Shown here piece by piece: positions 32,714 to 40,733 of a DNA stretch of 51,786 nt. A program made the translations under genes and the position numbers. The stretch lies in the NCBI RefSeq assembly GCF_002920575.1, contig NZ_PQSQ01000058.1:1-51786 (forward strand). Reading direction: 5' to 3'. Positions within the stretch are counted from its first letter, which is position 1; the number at the start of each line of letters is the position of its first letter. This stretch comes from Streptomyces sp. Ru73. GTDB taxonomy: Bacteria; Actinomycetota; Actinomycetes; Streptomycetales; Streptomycetaceae. Below the pieces are notes generated by a model, which saw only the letters and a program-made list of their open reading frames with translations, did no database searches and was not told the origin of the DNA.

Positions 32714-33053
32714 GCATGCTAGAGGTGCGCGATCCCTTCCGACAGGGGCCGGGCCCCAAATCACCGGCGAAATCGAGGGGTACGGCCCGCCACCGGCGGC
32801 GGGCGGGGTCGTTGTCCGGGTGTGACGCCTCCAGCCCGCCGACGCCGGCCGGGGCCGGGCCGACTGCCGTACGGCGCCGTGCCGTTGCCCTGCCCCGTCG
32901 CCCTCGCACCCCCGGTACCGCCCCGTCCCACCAGGCACGACGCCTGCCGCTGGGACGGCCGGCGGATCGCGCTGCCGCCGCTGAGCATCGGTGCGCTGCG
33001 CCGTCACCGGTGTGGTTGACGGACCCCGCTCCTGCGGCAGTTGACGGGTTTCC

Positions 33054-33077
33054 CCCGCCGATGGGCGGGTTTTCTTT
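33054..33077 (+). terminator. Intrinsic terminator with U-tract, no gene upstream
   Basis: A six-base-pair stem CCCGCC/GGCGGG with a GATG loop is followed by TTTTCTTT, the classic rho-independent form that is rare in this window. No coding gene ends just upstream. The 540-base gap 32639-33180 otherwise holds only the Crp-like site and promoters. Confidence 0.6.
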
Positions 33078-33085
33078 ACCGACCG

Positions 33086-33115
33086 TTGAACTGTCCGGGT
33101 GATCACGGATAGCTT
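33086..33115 (+). promoter_or_regulatory. Promoter of the S8 protease gene (TTGAAC-18-TAGCTT)
   Basis: TTGAAC (33086-33091), an 18-base spacer and TAGCTT (33110-33115) lie about 65 bases before the start codon, directly downstream of the intrinsic terminator. Confidence 0.5.
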
Positions 33116-33180
33116 CACTCGTCACGAACCGGCTCGCGCGCGACCTGCCCGCGAGCGGTCAGAGATGATGTGGAGTACCC

Positions 33181-34692
33181 ATGGCACATCTGAGATCCAG
33201 ACGGGTGCGCGCGCTCGGCGTTCCGGTCGGACTGGCCCTTGTGGCCTCCCTCGGCTTCCTCCCGCAGGCGGCCACCGCCGCTCCTCAGGAAGCGCCGCGC
33301 TCCGCGGCCGCGGCCGACGGCCCGCTGCTCTCGTACGTCGTCAACGCCACGCCCGGCAAGGCCTCGGTGGCCAGGGTGGGCAAGGCGATACGCGCGGCCG
33401 GCGGCACGGTGGTCGTCGCGCACGAGAAGATAGGCGTGATCGTCGTCCACTCCGCGAACCCGCAGTTCGCCGAGACGATACGCACGGTGCGGGACGTCCA
33501 GTCGGCCGGCGCCACCCGCACCGCCCCCCTGAAGCCCTCCGGCACCACCGATGTCGGCAAGCCGCAGAAGGCCGATCTGAGCAAGGCAGCGAAGCTGGCC
33601 GGCGCCAAGGCCAAGGCGGCCGGCGAGGAGCCCCTGGAGCCCCTCCAGTGGGACCTGCCCGCCATCAAGGCCGACCAGGCCGCGAAGGTGAACCCGGGCA
33701 GCAAGAAGGTCACCGTCGCCGTCATCGACACCGGCGTGGACGACACCCACCCGGACCTGAAGCCCAACTTCTCCGCGCAGCAGTCCGCCAACTGCGTGGG
33801 CGGCAAGGCCGACACCACCCCCGGCTCCTGGCGCCCGTACGACCCCGCCGAGGACTACCACGGCACCCACGTCGCCGGCACGATCGCCGCCGCGCGCAAC
33901 GGTGTGGGCGTGGCCGGCGTCGCCCCGGGCGTGAAGATCTCCGCCATCAAGGTCAGCGAACCGAAGACGAGCCTGTTCTACGCCGAGAGCGTCGTCTGTG
34001 CCTTCGTGTTCGCGGCCGACCACGGCGTCGAGGTCACCAACAACAGCTATTACGTCGACCCGTGGATGTTCAACTGCAAGGACGACCCCGGCCAGGGCGC
34101 CATCGTCGACGCGGTGGGCCGGGCCGCCAAGTACGCCGAGCGCAAGGGCGCGATCAACGTCGCCGCGGCCGGCAACTCCAACCTGGACCTCGCGGCGAAG
34201 GAACTCACCGACAAGTCGAGCCCGAACGACACCACCCCGGTGGAGCGGAAGATCGACCCGGCCAAGTGCTGGGACGTGCCCACCCAGCTCCCGGGCACCG
34301 TCACGGTCGCCGCGACCGGCGTGAAGAAGCTGAAGTCGTACTACTCCAACTACGGCAACGGCGTGATCGACGTGGCGGCGCCGGGCGGTGACGCCCGGCA
34401 GGTGCCCGAACTGCCGGCGAAGAACGGCACCATCCTCTCCACCATGCCGGGCGGCGACTGGGCCTACCTGCAGGGCACCTCGATGGCCAGCCCGCATGTG
34501 GCGGGCGTCGCGGCGCTGGTGAAGAGCGCGCACCCGAAGAGCAGCCCGCAGGAGATCCAGTGGCTGCTGAAGAGGGACGCCGACAACCCGGGCTGCCCCC
34601 AGGGTGACGCGACGTGCACCGGTACGGCGCACGTCAACGGGCACTACGGCTACGGGATCGTGGACGCGCTGGACGCCGTCGAACAGCGCTGA
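33181..34692 (+). CDS. Secreted subtilisin-like S8 serine protease
   Basis: This 503-residue exported protease has a signal peptide (VRALGVPVGLALVASLGFLP, cleavage near ATAAP at about 34), a propeptide (about 45-150) and a subtilisin catalytic domain. The triad is D183 (VIDTGVDDTHPDL), H227 (YHGTHVAGTIAA) and S434 (GTSMASPHVAG), with oxyanion N332 (AAGNSN). All are intact. Inserted loops with cysteines (205, 273, 299, 363) suggest disulphides. It should act outside the cell after removal of the propeptide. GGAG lies a few bases before the ATG. Its last 43 bases overlap the convergent lysoplasmalogenase gene. Confidence 0.94.
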   Translation: MAHLRSRRVRALGVPVGLALVASLGFLPQAATAAPQEAPRSAAAADGPLLSYVVNATPGKASVARVGKAIRAAGGTVVVAHEKIGVIVVHSANPQFAETIRTVRDVQSAGATRTAPLKPSGTTDVGKPQKADLSKAAKLAGAKAKAAGEEPLEPLQWDLPAIKADQAAKVNPGSKKVTVAVIDTGVDDTHPDLKPNFSAQQSANCVGGKADTTPGSWRPYDPAEDYHGTHVAGTIAAARNGVGVAGVAPGVKISAIKVSEPKTSLFYAESVVCAFVFAADHGVEVTNNSYYVDPWMFNCKDDPGQGAIVDAVGRAAKYAERKGAINVAAAGNSNLDLAAKELTDKSSPNDTTPVERKIDPAKCWDVPTQLPGTVTVAATGVKKLKSYYSNYGNGVIDVAAPGGDARQVPELPAKNGTILSTMPGGDWAYLQGTSMASPHVAGVAALVKSAHPKSSPQEIQWLLKRDADNPGCPQGDATCTGTAHVNGHYGYGIVDALDAVEQR

Positions 34693-35405
34693 CCATCGGT
34701 GCCGGGGCCCGTGGCAGCCGGGTCCCGGCGACCGGGCGGTCCGCCCGTCCCTGAGGCGGGCGGACCCGTCGTCCGCAGCACCCCGTCGGCCAGCAGCCAC
34801 TGGGCCGCGAGGTAGCCGAGCATGATGCAGAACTGCGGGGCCGGCGGTTGCGGCCAGTGCGCGATGCCGGTCGCGATCAGGGTGTCGGAGCCGAGGAAGC
34901 ACAGGCCGCCGAGGAGCGCCCGCGGCCCGGCCCGCAGCGCGCCGTACGCCATCGCGGTGAGCAGCAGGCTGTACCCGGCGACCGGTCCGCGCAGCGCGGC
35001 CGGCAGGTCCGGCCACAGCAGCGCCACCGTGCCGAGCCAGGCCGCGGTGTAGCCGGCGGCCACCGCGGCGAGCCGCCACCGGCGGCCCCACCGGGGCGTC
35101 GCCCCGCGCCGCACGAAGAGCGCGAGGTAACAGAGGTGTCCGGCCGCGAAGGACGCCATGCCCACCAGGAAGGCGGTGTCGCCGCCCGCCTGGAGGAGGG
35201 TGTCGCCGCCGCATCCGAAGAGCAGCGCGGCGACGAGCAGGAGGGGCCCGCCGCGTACGCGCACGTAGGCCGCGAGGACCGGCATCAGCGCCGGCTTGAT
35301 CACCACCTCCACCGTCCCTGCCCCGAAGAGCAGCGCACCGAGGTGCACGAGGGCCAGCGCTCCGAAGGCGGCGAGCAGGGCGCGTGCGGCGGTTCCCCGG
35401 CTCAT
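34650..35405 (-). CDS. Lysoplasmalogenase (YhhN/TMEM86 family)
   Basis: This 251-residue membrane protein has about seven to eight helices. YhhN-family hallmarks are VVIKPALMPVLAAYV, LLFGCGGDTLL, GMASFAAGHLCYLALF and LCFLGSDTLIA. Family members hydrolyse the vinyl-ether bond of lysoplasmalogens. It starts inside the stop codon of the AGMO-like gene (ATGA), forming a two-gene operon. The last 40 residues are low-complexity and run past the membrane domain, overlapping the 3' end of the S8 protease gene on the other strand. A hairpin (34738-34766) lies within this tail. Confidence 0.85.
   Translation of the reverse strand: MSRGTAARALLAAFGALALVHLGALLFGAGTVEVVIKPALMPVLAAYVRVRGGPLLLVAALLFGCGGDTLLQAGGDTAFLVGMASFAAGHLCYLALFVRRGATPRWGRRWRLAAVAAGYTAAWLGTVALLWPDLPAALRGPVAGYSLLLTAMAYGALRAGPRALLGGLCFLGSDTLIATGIAHWPQPPAPQFCIMLGYLAAQWLLADGVLRTTGPPASGTGGPPGRRDPAATGPGTDGQRCSTASSASTIP
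34738..34766 (+). terminator. Terminator of the S8 protease gene, inside the opposite gene
   Basis: A ten-base-pair stem GGTCCGCCCG / CGGGCGGACC with a nine-base loop lies 46 bases after the protease stop and within the C-terminal coding part of the convergent lysoplasmalogenase gene. Confidence 0.6.
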
Positions 35406-36283
35406 GCGGCGGACGCCCCGGCGTCCGGCACGCGTGACGCGGCATCGCCGTCCGGCGCGGGCTGCCAGCCCGGCCCGCGGAAGACCCGCCCGGCGCGCTC
35501 CCGCCAGCTGCGGGCCGCCCGGACGTCGCGGGCGATGGCCGCGTACTCGTGGGTGGCCACGCGCAGCGGGTTGAAGGTGTCGATGTTCTTGGTGAGCCCG
35601 AAGACGGGCCGCTCCGTCTCCGGGACGAACGAGCCGAACAGCCGGTCCCAGACGATGAGGATGCCCCCGAAGTTGCGGTCCAGGTAGCCGCCTTGGGAGG
35701 CGTGGTGGACGCGGTGGTGGGAGGGCGTGTTGAGCACGTACTCGAACGGGCGGGGCAGCTTGTCGATCCGCTCGGTGTGCACCCAGAACTGGTACACGAG
35801 GTTCGCCGAGGAGCAGAAGGCGAGGGCCGCCGGGTGCACGCCGAGGGCGATCATCGGGAGGTAGAACGGCCAGACGGTCCAGGTGGTCCACGGCTGGCGG
35901 AGCGCGGTGGTGAGGTTGAACTTGCGGCTGGAGTGGTGCACCACGTGGCAGGCCCACAGGATGCGGATCACGTGGTGGCCGCGGTGCGACCAGTAGTAGA
36001 AGAAGTCCTGCGCCAGCAGCATCAGGGGCAGCGTCCACCACAGCACCGGGATGCGCAGCGGCGTCAGTTCGTAGACGGCCGCGTAGATCGCCACGATCGG
36101 GATCTTCCACAGCGCGTCGAAGACGAGGCTGCCGAGGCCCATGCCGACGCTGGTGGCGGCGTCCTTGGCCTCGTACCCGGCGGCGTCCTCGTCCGGGTGC
36201 AGCCGGTAGCTCACCATCTCCAGGACGGTGAGCAGGACGAAGGCCGGTATCGACCACAACACGACATCGGGCAGGTTCGGCAT
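35402..36283 (-). CDS. Sterol desaturase/fatty acid hydroxylase family, alkylglycerol monooxygenase-like
   Basis: This 293-residue membrane di-iron hydroxylase has the conserved histidine clusters HRGHH, HVVHHSS and NTPSHHRVHH that bind the metal centre, between four to five membrane helices. The stretch NLTTALRQ, FYLPMIALGV, NLVYQFWVHTE, NTPSHHRVHH and GGILIVWDRLFGSF closely follows what I recall of alkylglycerol monooxygenase (AGMO/TMEM195), which cleaves ether lipids. A carotenoid or sterol substrate is less likely but cannot be excluded. The operon partner downstream is a lysoplasmalogenase, another ether-lipid enzyme. The start ATG 36283 opens the first helix. Confidence 0.85.
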   Translation of the reverse strand: MPNLPDVVLWSIPAFVLLTVLEMVSYRLHPDEDAAGYEAKDAATSVGMGLGSLVFDALWKIPIVAIYAAVYELTPLRIPVLWWTLPLMLLAQDFFYYWSHRGHHVIRILWACHVVHHSSRKFNLTTALRQPWTTWTVWPFYLPMIALGVHPAALAFCSSANLVYQFWVHTERIDKLPRPFEYVLNTPSHHRVHHASQGGYLDRNFGGILIVWDRLFGSFVPETERPVFGLTKNIDTFNPLRVATHEYAAIARDVRAARSWRERAGRVFRGPGWQPAPDGDAASRVPDAGASAA

Positions 36284-36386
36284 GCGGGCACCATAAGGCG
36301 GCGTACGGCGTCTCGGCCAGAGGTTGTTACCAATGAGTATCAGCCGAAGTTACCGCCGGTACGCCCAGCCTGCCCCGCCCGGCCCG

Positions 36387-37307
36387 TCAGGTGGCGTCCG
36401 GCGGCAGCGTCACGCTCCCGTCCTGCTGGATCTGCGCGGTGGGCGAGTACGTCCGCTGCCCCGACTTCCGCGGGTCGTCGCTGCGCCCGGGGTCGAGCGA
36501 GGCCCAGGCGACCGACTGGACGCCGCTGCCCTCCACCGCGTCGGCCGAGCACGAGGCGAGCGAGCTGTACCAGGTCTTCCCCGGGTCGATCACCACGTGC
36601 CGCAGCGCGCTCCCGCCGTCGCACTCCTGCGGGACGCGCCCCTTGTACCAGGCGACGTCCACCGTCACCAGCGCCTGCTCCGCACGGCTGTTGCGGACGA
36701 TGACCCCGAACTGCGCGCTGCCCGAGTGGTCCACCGCCTGGACGCAGCCGCGCATCTCCAGGTCCTTGAACCCCGTGCCGCGCCAGTGCCCGCAGCTGAT
36801 GTGCGCGTCCGGATACGGGCTGCTGACCGTCGCCTCCAGCCGCGCGCCGGTGGCCTCCGGCGATGCGGCGGCGGGCTCCTTCGGCTCCGGCGGCGCGGCC
36901 TTTTCGGAGGTCTTCGACGCCGACGGCTCACGGGTCCGCTCCGCCGTCCCCGACGGGCTCGGCGGCGCGGACCGGCCGGCCGGACCGGCGGACGCGGTGG
37001 CAGCGCCCGCCGCGGCCCCCGGCGGCGTCGCGTCGGCCGCGTCGCCCGCGGTGCCGAACCACTGCCGGCCGCCCAGCGCGAGCGCGACCGCCGCGGCGGC
37101 CACCAGCACCCCGCAGACCGCCAGCGGCACCGGCCGCAGGAGCCGCGCCGGGCGCTTCCCGGGCTGCTGCTGCGGGCTCGCCGGTGCGGCCTGCAGGAAG
37201 ACGTACTGGCGGTTGTCGGTGCTGGTGGCGTGCACGTCCCCGTGCTGTGCGATGTTCTGCGTCCCGCCGTCCTGGGCCCGGTTGTCCTGGGACCCGGGAG
37301 TCGTCAT
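36387..37307 (-). CDS. Membrane-anchored hypothetical protein, second gene of unknown operon
   Basis: This 306-residue protein is unrecognised. It begins with a polar segment rich in Gln, Asn, His and Asp (QNIAQHGDVHATSTDNRQYVF, about 16-37), then one transmembrane helix (VPLAVCGVLVAAAAVALALGG, about 59-80), a Ser/Thr/Pro/Ala-rich low-complexity spacer (to about 155) and an extracytoplasmic domain (about 160-290) with paired cysteines (ISCGHWRGTGF, EMRGCVQAVD, ECDGGS, SLASCSADAV). The topology suggests N-in, C-out. GGGGAG supports ATG 37307, and this start overlaps the upstream gene as ATGA. Confidence 0.75.
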   Translation of the reverse strand: MTTPGSQDNRAQDGGTQNIAQHGDVHATSTDNRQYVFLQAAPASPQQQPGKRPARLLRPVPLAVCGVLVAAAAVALALGGRQWFGTAGDAADATPPGAAAGAATASAGPAGRSAPPSPSGTAERTREPSASKTSEKAAPPEPKEPAAASPEATGARLEATVSSPYPDAHISCGHWRGTGFKDLEMRGCVQAVDHSGSAQFGVIVRNSRAEQALVTVDVAWYKGRVPQECDGGSALRHVVIDPGKTWYSSLASCSADAVEGSGVQSVAWASLDPGRSDDPRKSGQRTYSPTAQIQQDGSVTLPPDAT

Positions 37308-37744
37308 CCGGCGCTCCCCGGGCCGTGGTGGACGTGGAGCGAGCCGCCGCCCTGCACGATGTGCTGCACCCCGCCCGACTCGGCGGTGTTGTGCTGGACG
37401 TACGTCGTGCCGGCCGCCGCCGCGCCCTCGGCCCGCGCCCTGGCCACCAGCTCGCGCAGCGCCTGCTCGGCGTCGGGCCGCTCCTCCAGCAGCGCCTGCA
37501 GCTCCCTCGTCCACTGGTTGGCCAGCACCTGCCGTACCGCGTCGCCCCCGGCCCCTGCGGCCCGCGCGACCTCCGTCGAGGTGCCCTCCAGCCGGCGCGC
37601 CACGTCCTCCGCACGGCTCCGGTCGCCCCGGCCGAGCAGCGTGGCGAACCCGCCGCGCACCGACTGCCAGGCGTCCGTCGCCATCGCACCGATCAGGGCC
37701 GTGCCGCCGGCCGCCGCGAGCTGGCCGAAAGCCTCTGGGATCAC
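37304..37744 (-). CDS. Hypothetical helical protein with His/Asn/Gln tail, first gene of unknown operon
   Basis: This 146-residue protein is unrecognised. The first 105 residues are helical (FGQLAAAGGTALIGAMATDA; LANQWTRELQALLEERPD). The C-terminal 35 residues form a Gly/His/Gln/Asn-rich motif (TTYVQHNTAESGGVQHIVQ, then GGGSLHVHHG). Similar His/Asn-rich strands begin the next protein, whose start codon overlaps this stop. The GTG 37744 follows GGAGGGGGAG. A nested dyad lies just upstream. Such tails occur, by recollection, in Streptomyces proteins linked to signalling or conflict modules, but I do not assign a function. Confidence 0.72.
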   Translation of the reverse strand: MIPEAFGQLAAAGGTALIGAMATDAWQSVRGGFATLLGRGDRSRAEDVARRLEGTSTEVARAAGAGGDAVRQVLANQWTRELQALLEERPDAEQALRELVARARAEGAAAAGTTYVQHNTAESGGVQHIVQGGGSLHVHHGPGSAG

Positions 37745-37760
37745 CGAACTCCCCCTCCGT

Positions 37761-37799
37761 CTCATTGAGTTGGCACACCCGTCCAACAAACGCAATGAG
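37761..37799. promoter_or_regulatory. Nested dyad upstream of the unknown two-gene operon
   Basis: Outer arms CTCATTG (37761-37767) and CAATGAG (37793-37799) enclose inner arms GTTGG (37769-37773 region) and CCAAC. It lies 17 bases before the GTG start in AT-richer DNA, with GTAACT repeated farther upstream on the minus strand. Confidence 0.55.
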
Positions 37800-37838
37800 G
37801 GAAGAGAAAGTTACCGCCGTTGACTTAGTTACGCCACA

Positions 37839-39125
37839 TCACTCACCCCTCCCCACGAACGGGAAGTCGAAGCCCGTCAGCCAGTGCCGTCCGGTCTCCC
37901 GCGCCCGCCGCCAAGACGCCTCCACCGGCGCCTGGTTGCGCGGCTGTCCCAGCTCGTCGGGGGCCGGACCGATGCGGGACGCGACCGGTGCGAGCGCCCG
38001 CTTGTCGAACCCGAACGCCTCCGCGGCCGACTCGCCCAGCATCCGGCGGGTCTCCCCCACCGGGATGTCGTGGAAGGCCCGGCGCAGCCACTCCCTGGTG
38101 TGCGGCCAGGTCCCCTCGGGGTGCGGGAAGCCGGAGCCCCAGAGGACGTTGTCCACGCCGATCTCGTACCGCCGCGCCAGCTCGTGCCGGGTGGGCGCGG
38201 TGGCGCAGACGAAGACCTGCCGGTCGAGGTACTCGTGCGGGGACCGCTTCAGCCCGGCGAACGGCGAGCGCTTCCGGCCGCCGCGCACGTCCGCGTACAA
38301 CCGGTCCAGGTGCCACAGCAGGTCCGGCAGCCACCAGCAGCCGGCGCCCGCGACCCCGAAGCGCAGCCCCGGGTGGCGCTCGAAGACCCCCGACCACAGC
38401 AGGAACCACAGCGGGCGGGCCGGCCACCACGCCGCCTCGGAGAGCTCGATGCCGAGGTGGCCGCCGTGCTCGGCGCGCGGCCCGGTGCCCGCGTGCGTGA
38501 GGACCGGCATGGCCGTCTCGGCCGCTGCCGCCCACACCGGGTCGTACCGGCGGTCGTGGTAGGGCGCGGCGCCGTCCCGGCCGGCCGGGATCAGCAGCGC
38601 GCCGAGGCCGGACTCGCGGGCCCGGTGGATCTCCGCGACCACCTCGTCGACCTCGGCGGCGACCGGGAGCACCGCGACGCCGCAGTGCCGCTCGGGCGCG
38701 GTGGCGCAGAACTCCGCGAGCCAGCGGTTGTACGCCCGGGCGCCCGCCAGGGCCGCCTCCGGCCCGGCGCCGGCGGCCGGGTCCAGGCCCGCGCCGAAGG
38801 GCGGCGCCGTGCCGCCGTCCGCGGTCTGCGTGTCGGGGAACACGACCTCGGCGGCCACCCCGTCGCCGTCCAGCTCCTTGATGCGCTGTGCGGCGTCCCA
38901 GCCGCCGCGCAGCCCCTCCTCGTTGTCCTCGTACCACCTGAGGGCCGGCGCGCCGCTCCCGGTGCCGCGCCGGCCGGCCTCGGCGCGCCGGGCGTCCCGC
39001 TGCGCGAGGAAGTCGTCGAAGGCCCGGTGGTGCGCGGCCTCCAGATAGGGCCGGTACCGCTCGGTGGGCAGCCCGGCGTGGCAGGCGGCGGAGATGATCA
39101 GGTACGGGTCGGTCGGGTCCGTCAT
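37839..39125 (-). CDS. Amidohydrolase 2 family metal-dependent hydrolase
   Basis: This 428-residue protein matches the Amidohydro_2 (ACMSD-like) family: VVFPDTQTADGG, RAYNRWLAEFCATAPERHCGVAVLP, the metal-site histidine in PVLTHAGTG, GVAGAGCWWLPDLLWHLD and the terminal aspartate-position region VLWGSGFPHPEGTWPHT. The N-terminal metal motif reads ISAACHAGLP, where relatives usually have an Asp before the Cys, and the late aspartate of the usual GSDFPH is a Gly here (GSGFPH). Activity may therefore differ or be lost. The ATG at 39125 follows GAGGAG. The substrate is unknown, possibly an aromatic carboxylate. Confidence 0.85.
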   Translation of the reverse strand: MTDPTDPYLIISAACHAGLPTERYRPYLEAAHHRAFDDFLAQRDARRAEAGRRGTGSGAPALRWYEDNEEGLRGGWDAAQRIKELDGDGVAAEVVFPDTQTADGGTAPPFGAGLDPAAGAGPEAALAGARAYNRWLAEFCATAPERHCGVAVLPVAAEVDEVVAEIHRARESGLGALLIPAGRDGAAPYHDRRYDPVWAAAAETAMPVLTHAGTGPRAEHGGHLGIELSEAAWWPARPLWFLLWSGVFERHPGLRFGVAGAGCWWLPDLLWHLDRLYADVRGGRKRSPFAGLKRSPHEYLDRQVFVCATAPTRHELARRYEIGVDNVLWGSGFPHPEGTWPHTREWLRRAFHDIPVGETRRMLGESAAEAFGFDKRALAPVASRIGPAPDELGQPRNQAPVEASWRRARETGRHWLTGFDFPFVGRGE

Positions 39126-39545
39126 CGCGGCTCCTCGGTCGGTCCGGAAGGAAACGTTCGAGGTGGTCCCGTCACGCGCGGGGCGCGTGCCGTCGTGCCC
39201 GTGCTGCAACAGGGTTACAGCGACGGCCCACGAGGGGTAAAGAGACGTGCACCGGTCAGGGGCCGCCCGTGAACGGCGCCCGGCGACAAGGCCGTTGCCA
39301 CCGCCCACCCTCGTCGGCACAAAGGCCCCACGGCATCACCACGGCATCCGCAGGGCACGGCACGGCATCCGTCCGGAAGCGGTCGCCGACAGCGGACCTC
39401 AGCGCACAAGCACCACTTGCCCCCTGACGCCCCTTCGGGAAATCGAGGCCACAAGCGGCGCACGATGTCCGATACGCCCCAAAGCGCGCATCTGCACGCC
39501 CCCGCAGGGCGGCGCTGTCAGTCCCGGCCCGTATCCTCATGGACC
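39126..39545. other. Intergenic region between divergent amidohydrolase and exonuclease genes
   Basis: This 420-base stretch contains the upstream regions of both genes. I see no gene, no strong hairpin and no convincing operator. A TATCCT hexamer ends eight bases before the exonuclease ATG and may be its -10 box. Confidence 0.45.
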
Positions 39546-40568
39546 ATGCTCGAAGACCGCACGGCAGCCGACCGCCCGCTCTCCCCGGAGATCGCGCGGC
39601 AGCCGGCCCCGCAGGAGGAACAGGCCCCCTGGCCCACCGCGTACCCACAGGGGTATGCGGTGGTCGACGTGGAGACCACCGGACTGGCCCGCGACGACCG
39701 GATCATCTCTGCCGCCGTGTATCAACTGGACGCGAGGGGCGAGGTCCAGGACCGCTGGTACACCCTCGTCAACCCCGAGCGCGATCCGGGCCCGGTCTGG
39801 ATCCACGGCCTCACCACCGAGGTGCTGTCGGGCGCCCCGCTCTTCCCGGAGATCGTCCCCGAGCTGTCCCGGCGGCTGGAGGGCCGCGTCCTCGTCGCGC
39901 ACAACGCGATGTTCGACTGGTCGATGATCGCCCGCGAGTACGCCCGAGCGAAGGCCCAGGCACCGGTGCGCCAGCGGCTGTGCACGATCGCGCTCGCCAA
40001 GGAGCTGCGGCTGCCGCTGCCCAATCACAAGCTGGAGTCCCTCGCGGCGCACTACGGCGTCGTGCAGGAGCACGCGCACCACGCGCTGGACGACGCCCGG
40101 GTGCTCGCCGAGGCGTTCCGGCCGAGCCTCCGGCTGGCCGCCCGGGAGAACCTCCGGCTGCCGCTGCTGGCCTGCCAGCCGCTGACCGAGTGGTCCGACG
40201 CGCCGCGCCCGCCCGCGCAGCGCTCCGGGTACGGCGCGTACCGCCCGACCGCCTGGCGCCCCTCCCGCAAGCGCCCGGCCTGCCCGTATCCGAATCCGGG
40301 CCGGTACGAACCGGGCGGCCGGCTGCAGCAGGGCATGCGGGTCGCCTTCTCCGGCGACACCTCCGTGGACCGCGAGCTGCTGGAGGACCGCGCCATCGAG
40401 GCCGGCCTGCACGTCGCGACCAGCGTCTCCCGCCTGACCAGCCTCCTGGTCACCAACGACCCCGACTCCCCCACCTCCAAGACCGCCAAGGCCCGCTCCT
40501 TCGGCACCCCCGTCGTCGACGAGCCCGCCTTCATGCAACTCCTCCAGGACGTCCAGCCCGCCCCCTGA
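39546..40568 (+). CDS. DEDDh 3'-5' exonuclease with C-terminal BRCT-like domain
   Basis: This 340-residue protein has a DnaQ-like exonuclease domain (about 36-195): Exo I D41/E43 (VVDVETTGL), Exo II D124 (HNAMFDWSMI), Exo III H178 and D183 (HHALDDARVLAEAF), so all catalytic residues are present. A Pro/Arg-rich linker follows. The C-terminal domain (about 258-340) is BRCT-like (GMRVAFSGDT, GLHVATSVSRLTSLLVTNDP, KTAKARSFGTPVVDEPAF). It is annotated in relatives as a DNA polymerase III epsilon-like protein and probably works in repair. The stop codon lies inside a copy of the GCGCAGTTCCCCGCGCCCCT repeat. Confidence 0.9.
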   Translation: MLEDRTAADRPLSPEIARQPAPQEEQAPWPTAYPQGYAVVDVETTGLARDDRIISAAVYQLDARGEVQDRWYTLVNPERDPGPVWIHGLTTEVLSGAPLFPEIVPELSRRLEGRVLVAHNAMFDWSMIAREYARAKAQAPVRQRLCTIALAKELRLPLPNHKLESLAAHYGVVQEHAHHALDDARVLAEAFRPSLRLAARENLRLPLLACQPLTEWSDAPRPPAQRSGYGAYRPTAWRPSRKRPACPYPNPGRYEPGGRLQQGMRVAFSGDTSVDRELLEDRAIEAGLHVATSVSRLTSLLVTNDPDSPTSKTAKARSFGTPVVDEPAFMQLLQDVQPAP

Positions 40569-40587
40569 GGGGCGCGGGGAACTGCGC
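40568..40587 (-). repeat. Dispersed repeat copy GCGCAGTTCCCCGCGCCCCT
   Basis: On the minus strand this is a full copy of the core found five times at 8330-8692. Its edge overlaps the exonuclease stop codon. Confidence 0.85.
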
Positions 40588-40714
40588 GAGCAACCACAAC
40601 GGCGACACGGTCGGCCGACGACCGAACCCCTCACGGCGGGCAGCCGAGGCCCCGGCCACCGTCCGGGTGAAGCCCGACAACACACCCGGCGCGGGGCTGG
40701 TCCCCCGGAAAACC

Positions 40715-40733
40715 GCGCCCCACCCTGGGGCGC
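40715..40733 (+). repeat. Inverted repeat abutting the Cys-rich gene start
   Basis: GCGCCCCA-CCC-TGGGGCGC (8+3+8, perfect) ends at the base before the ATG at 40734. The 3' arm holds the only purine-rich run (TGGGG) that could serve as a ribosome site. Confidence 0.75.
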
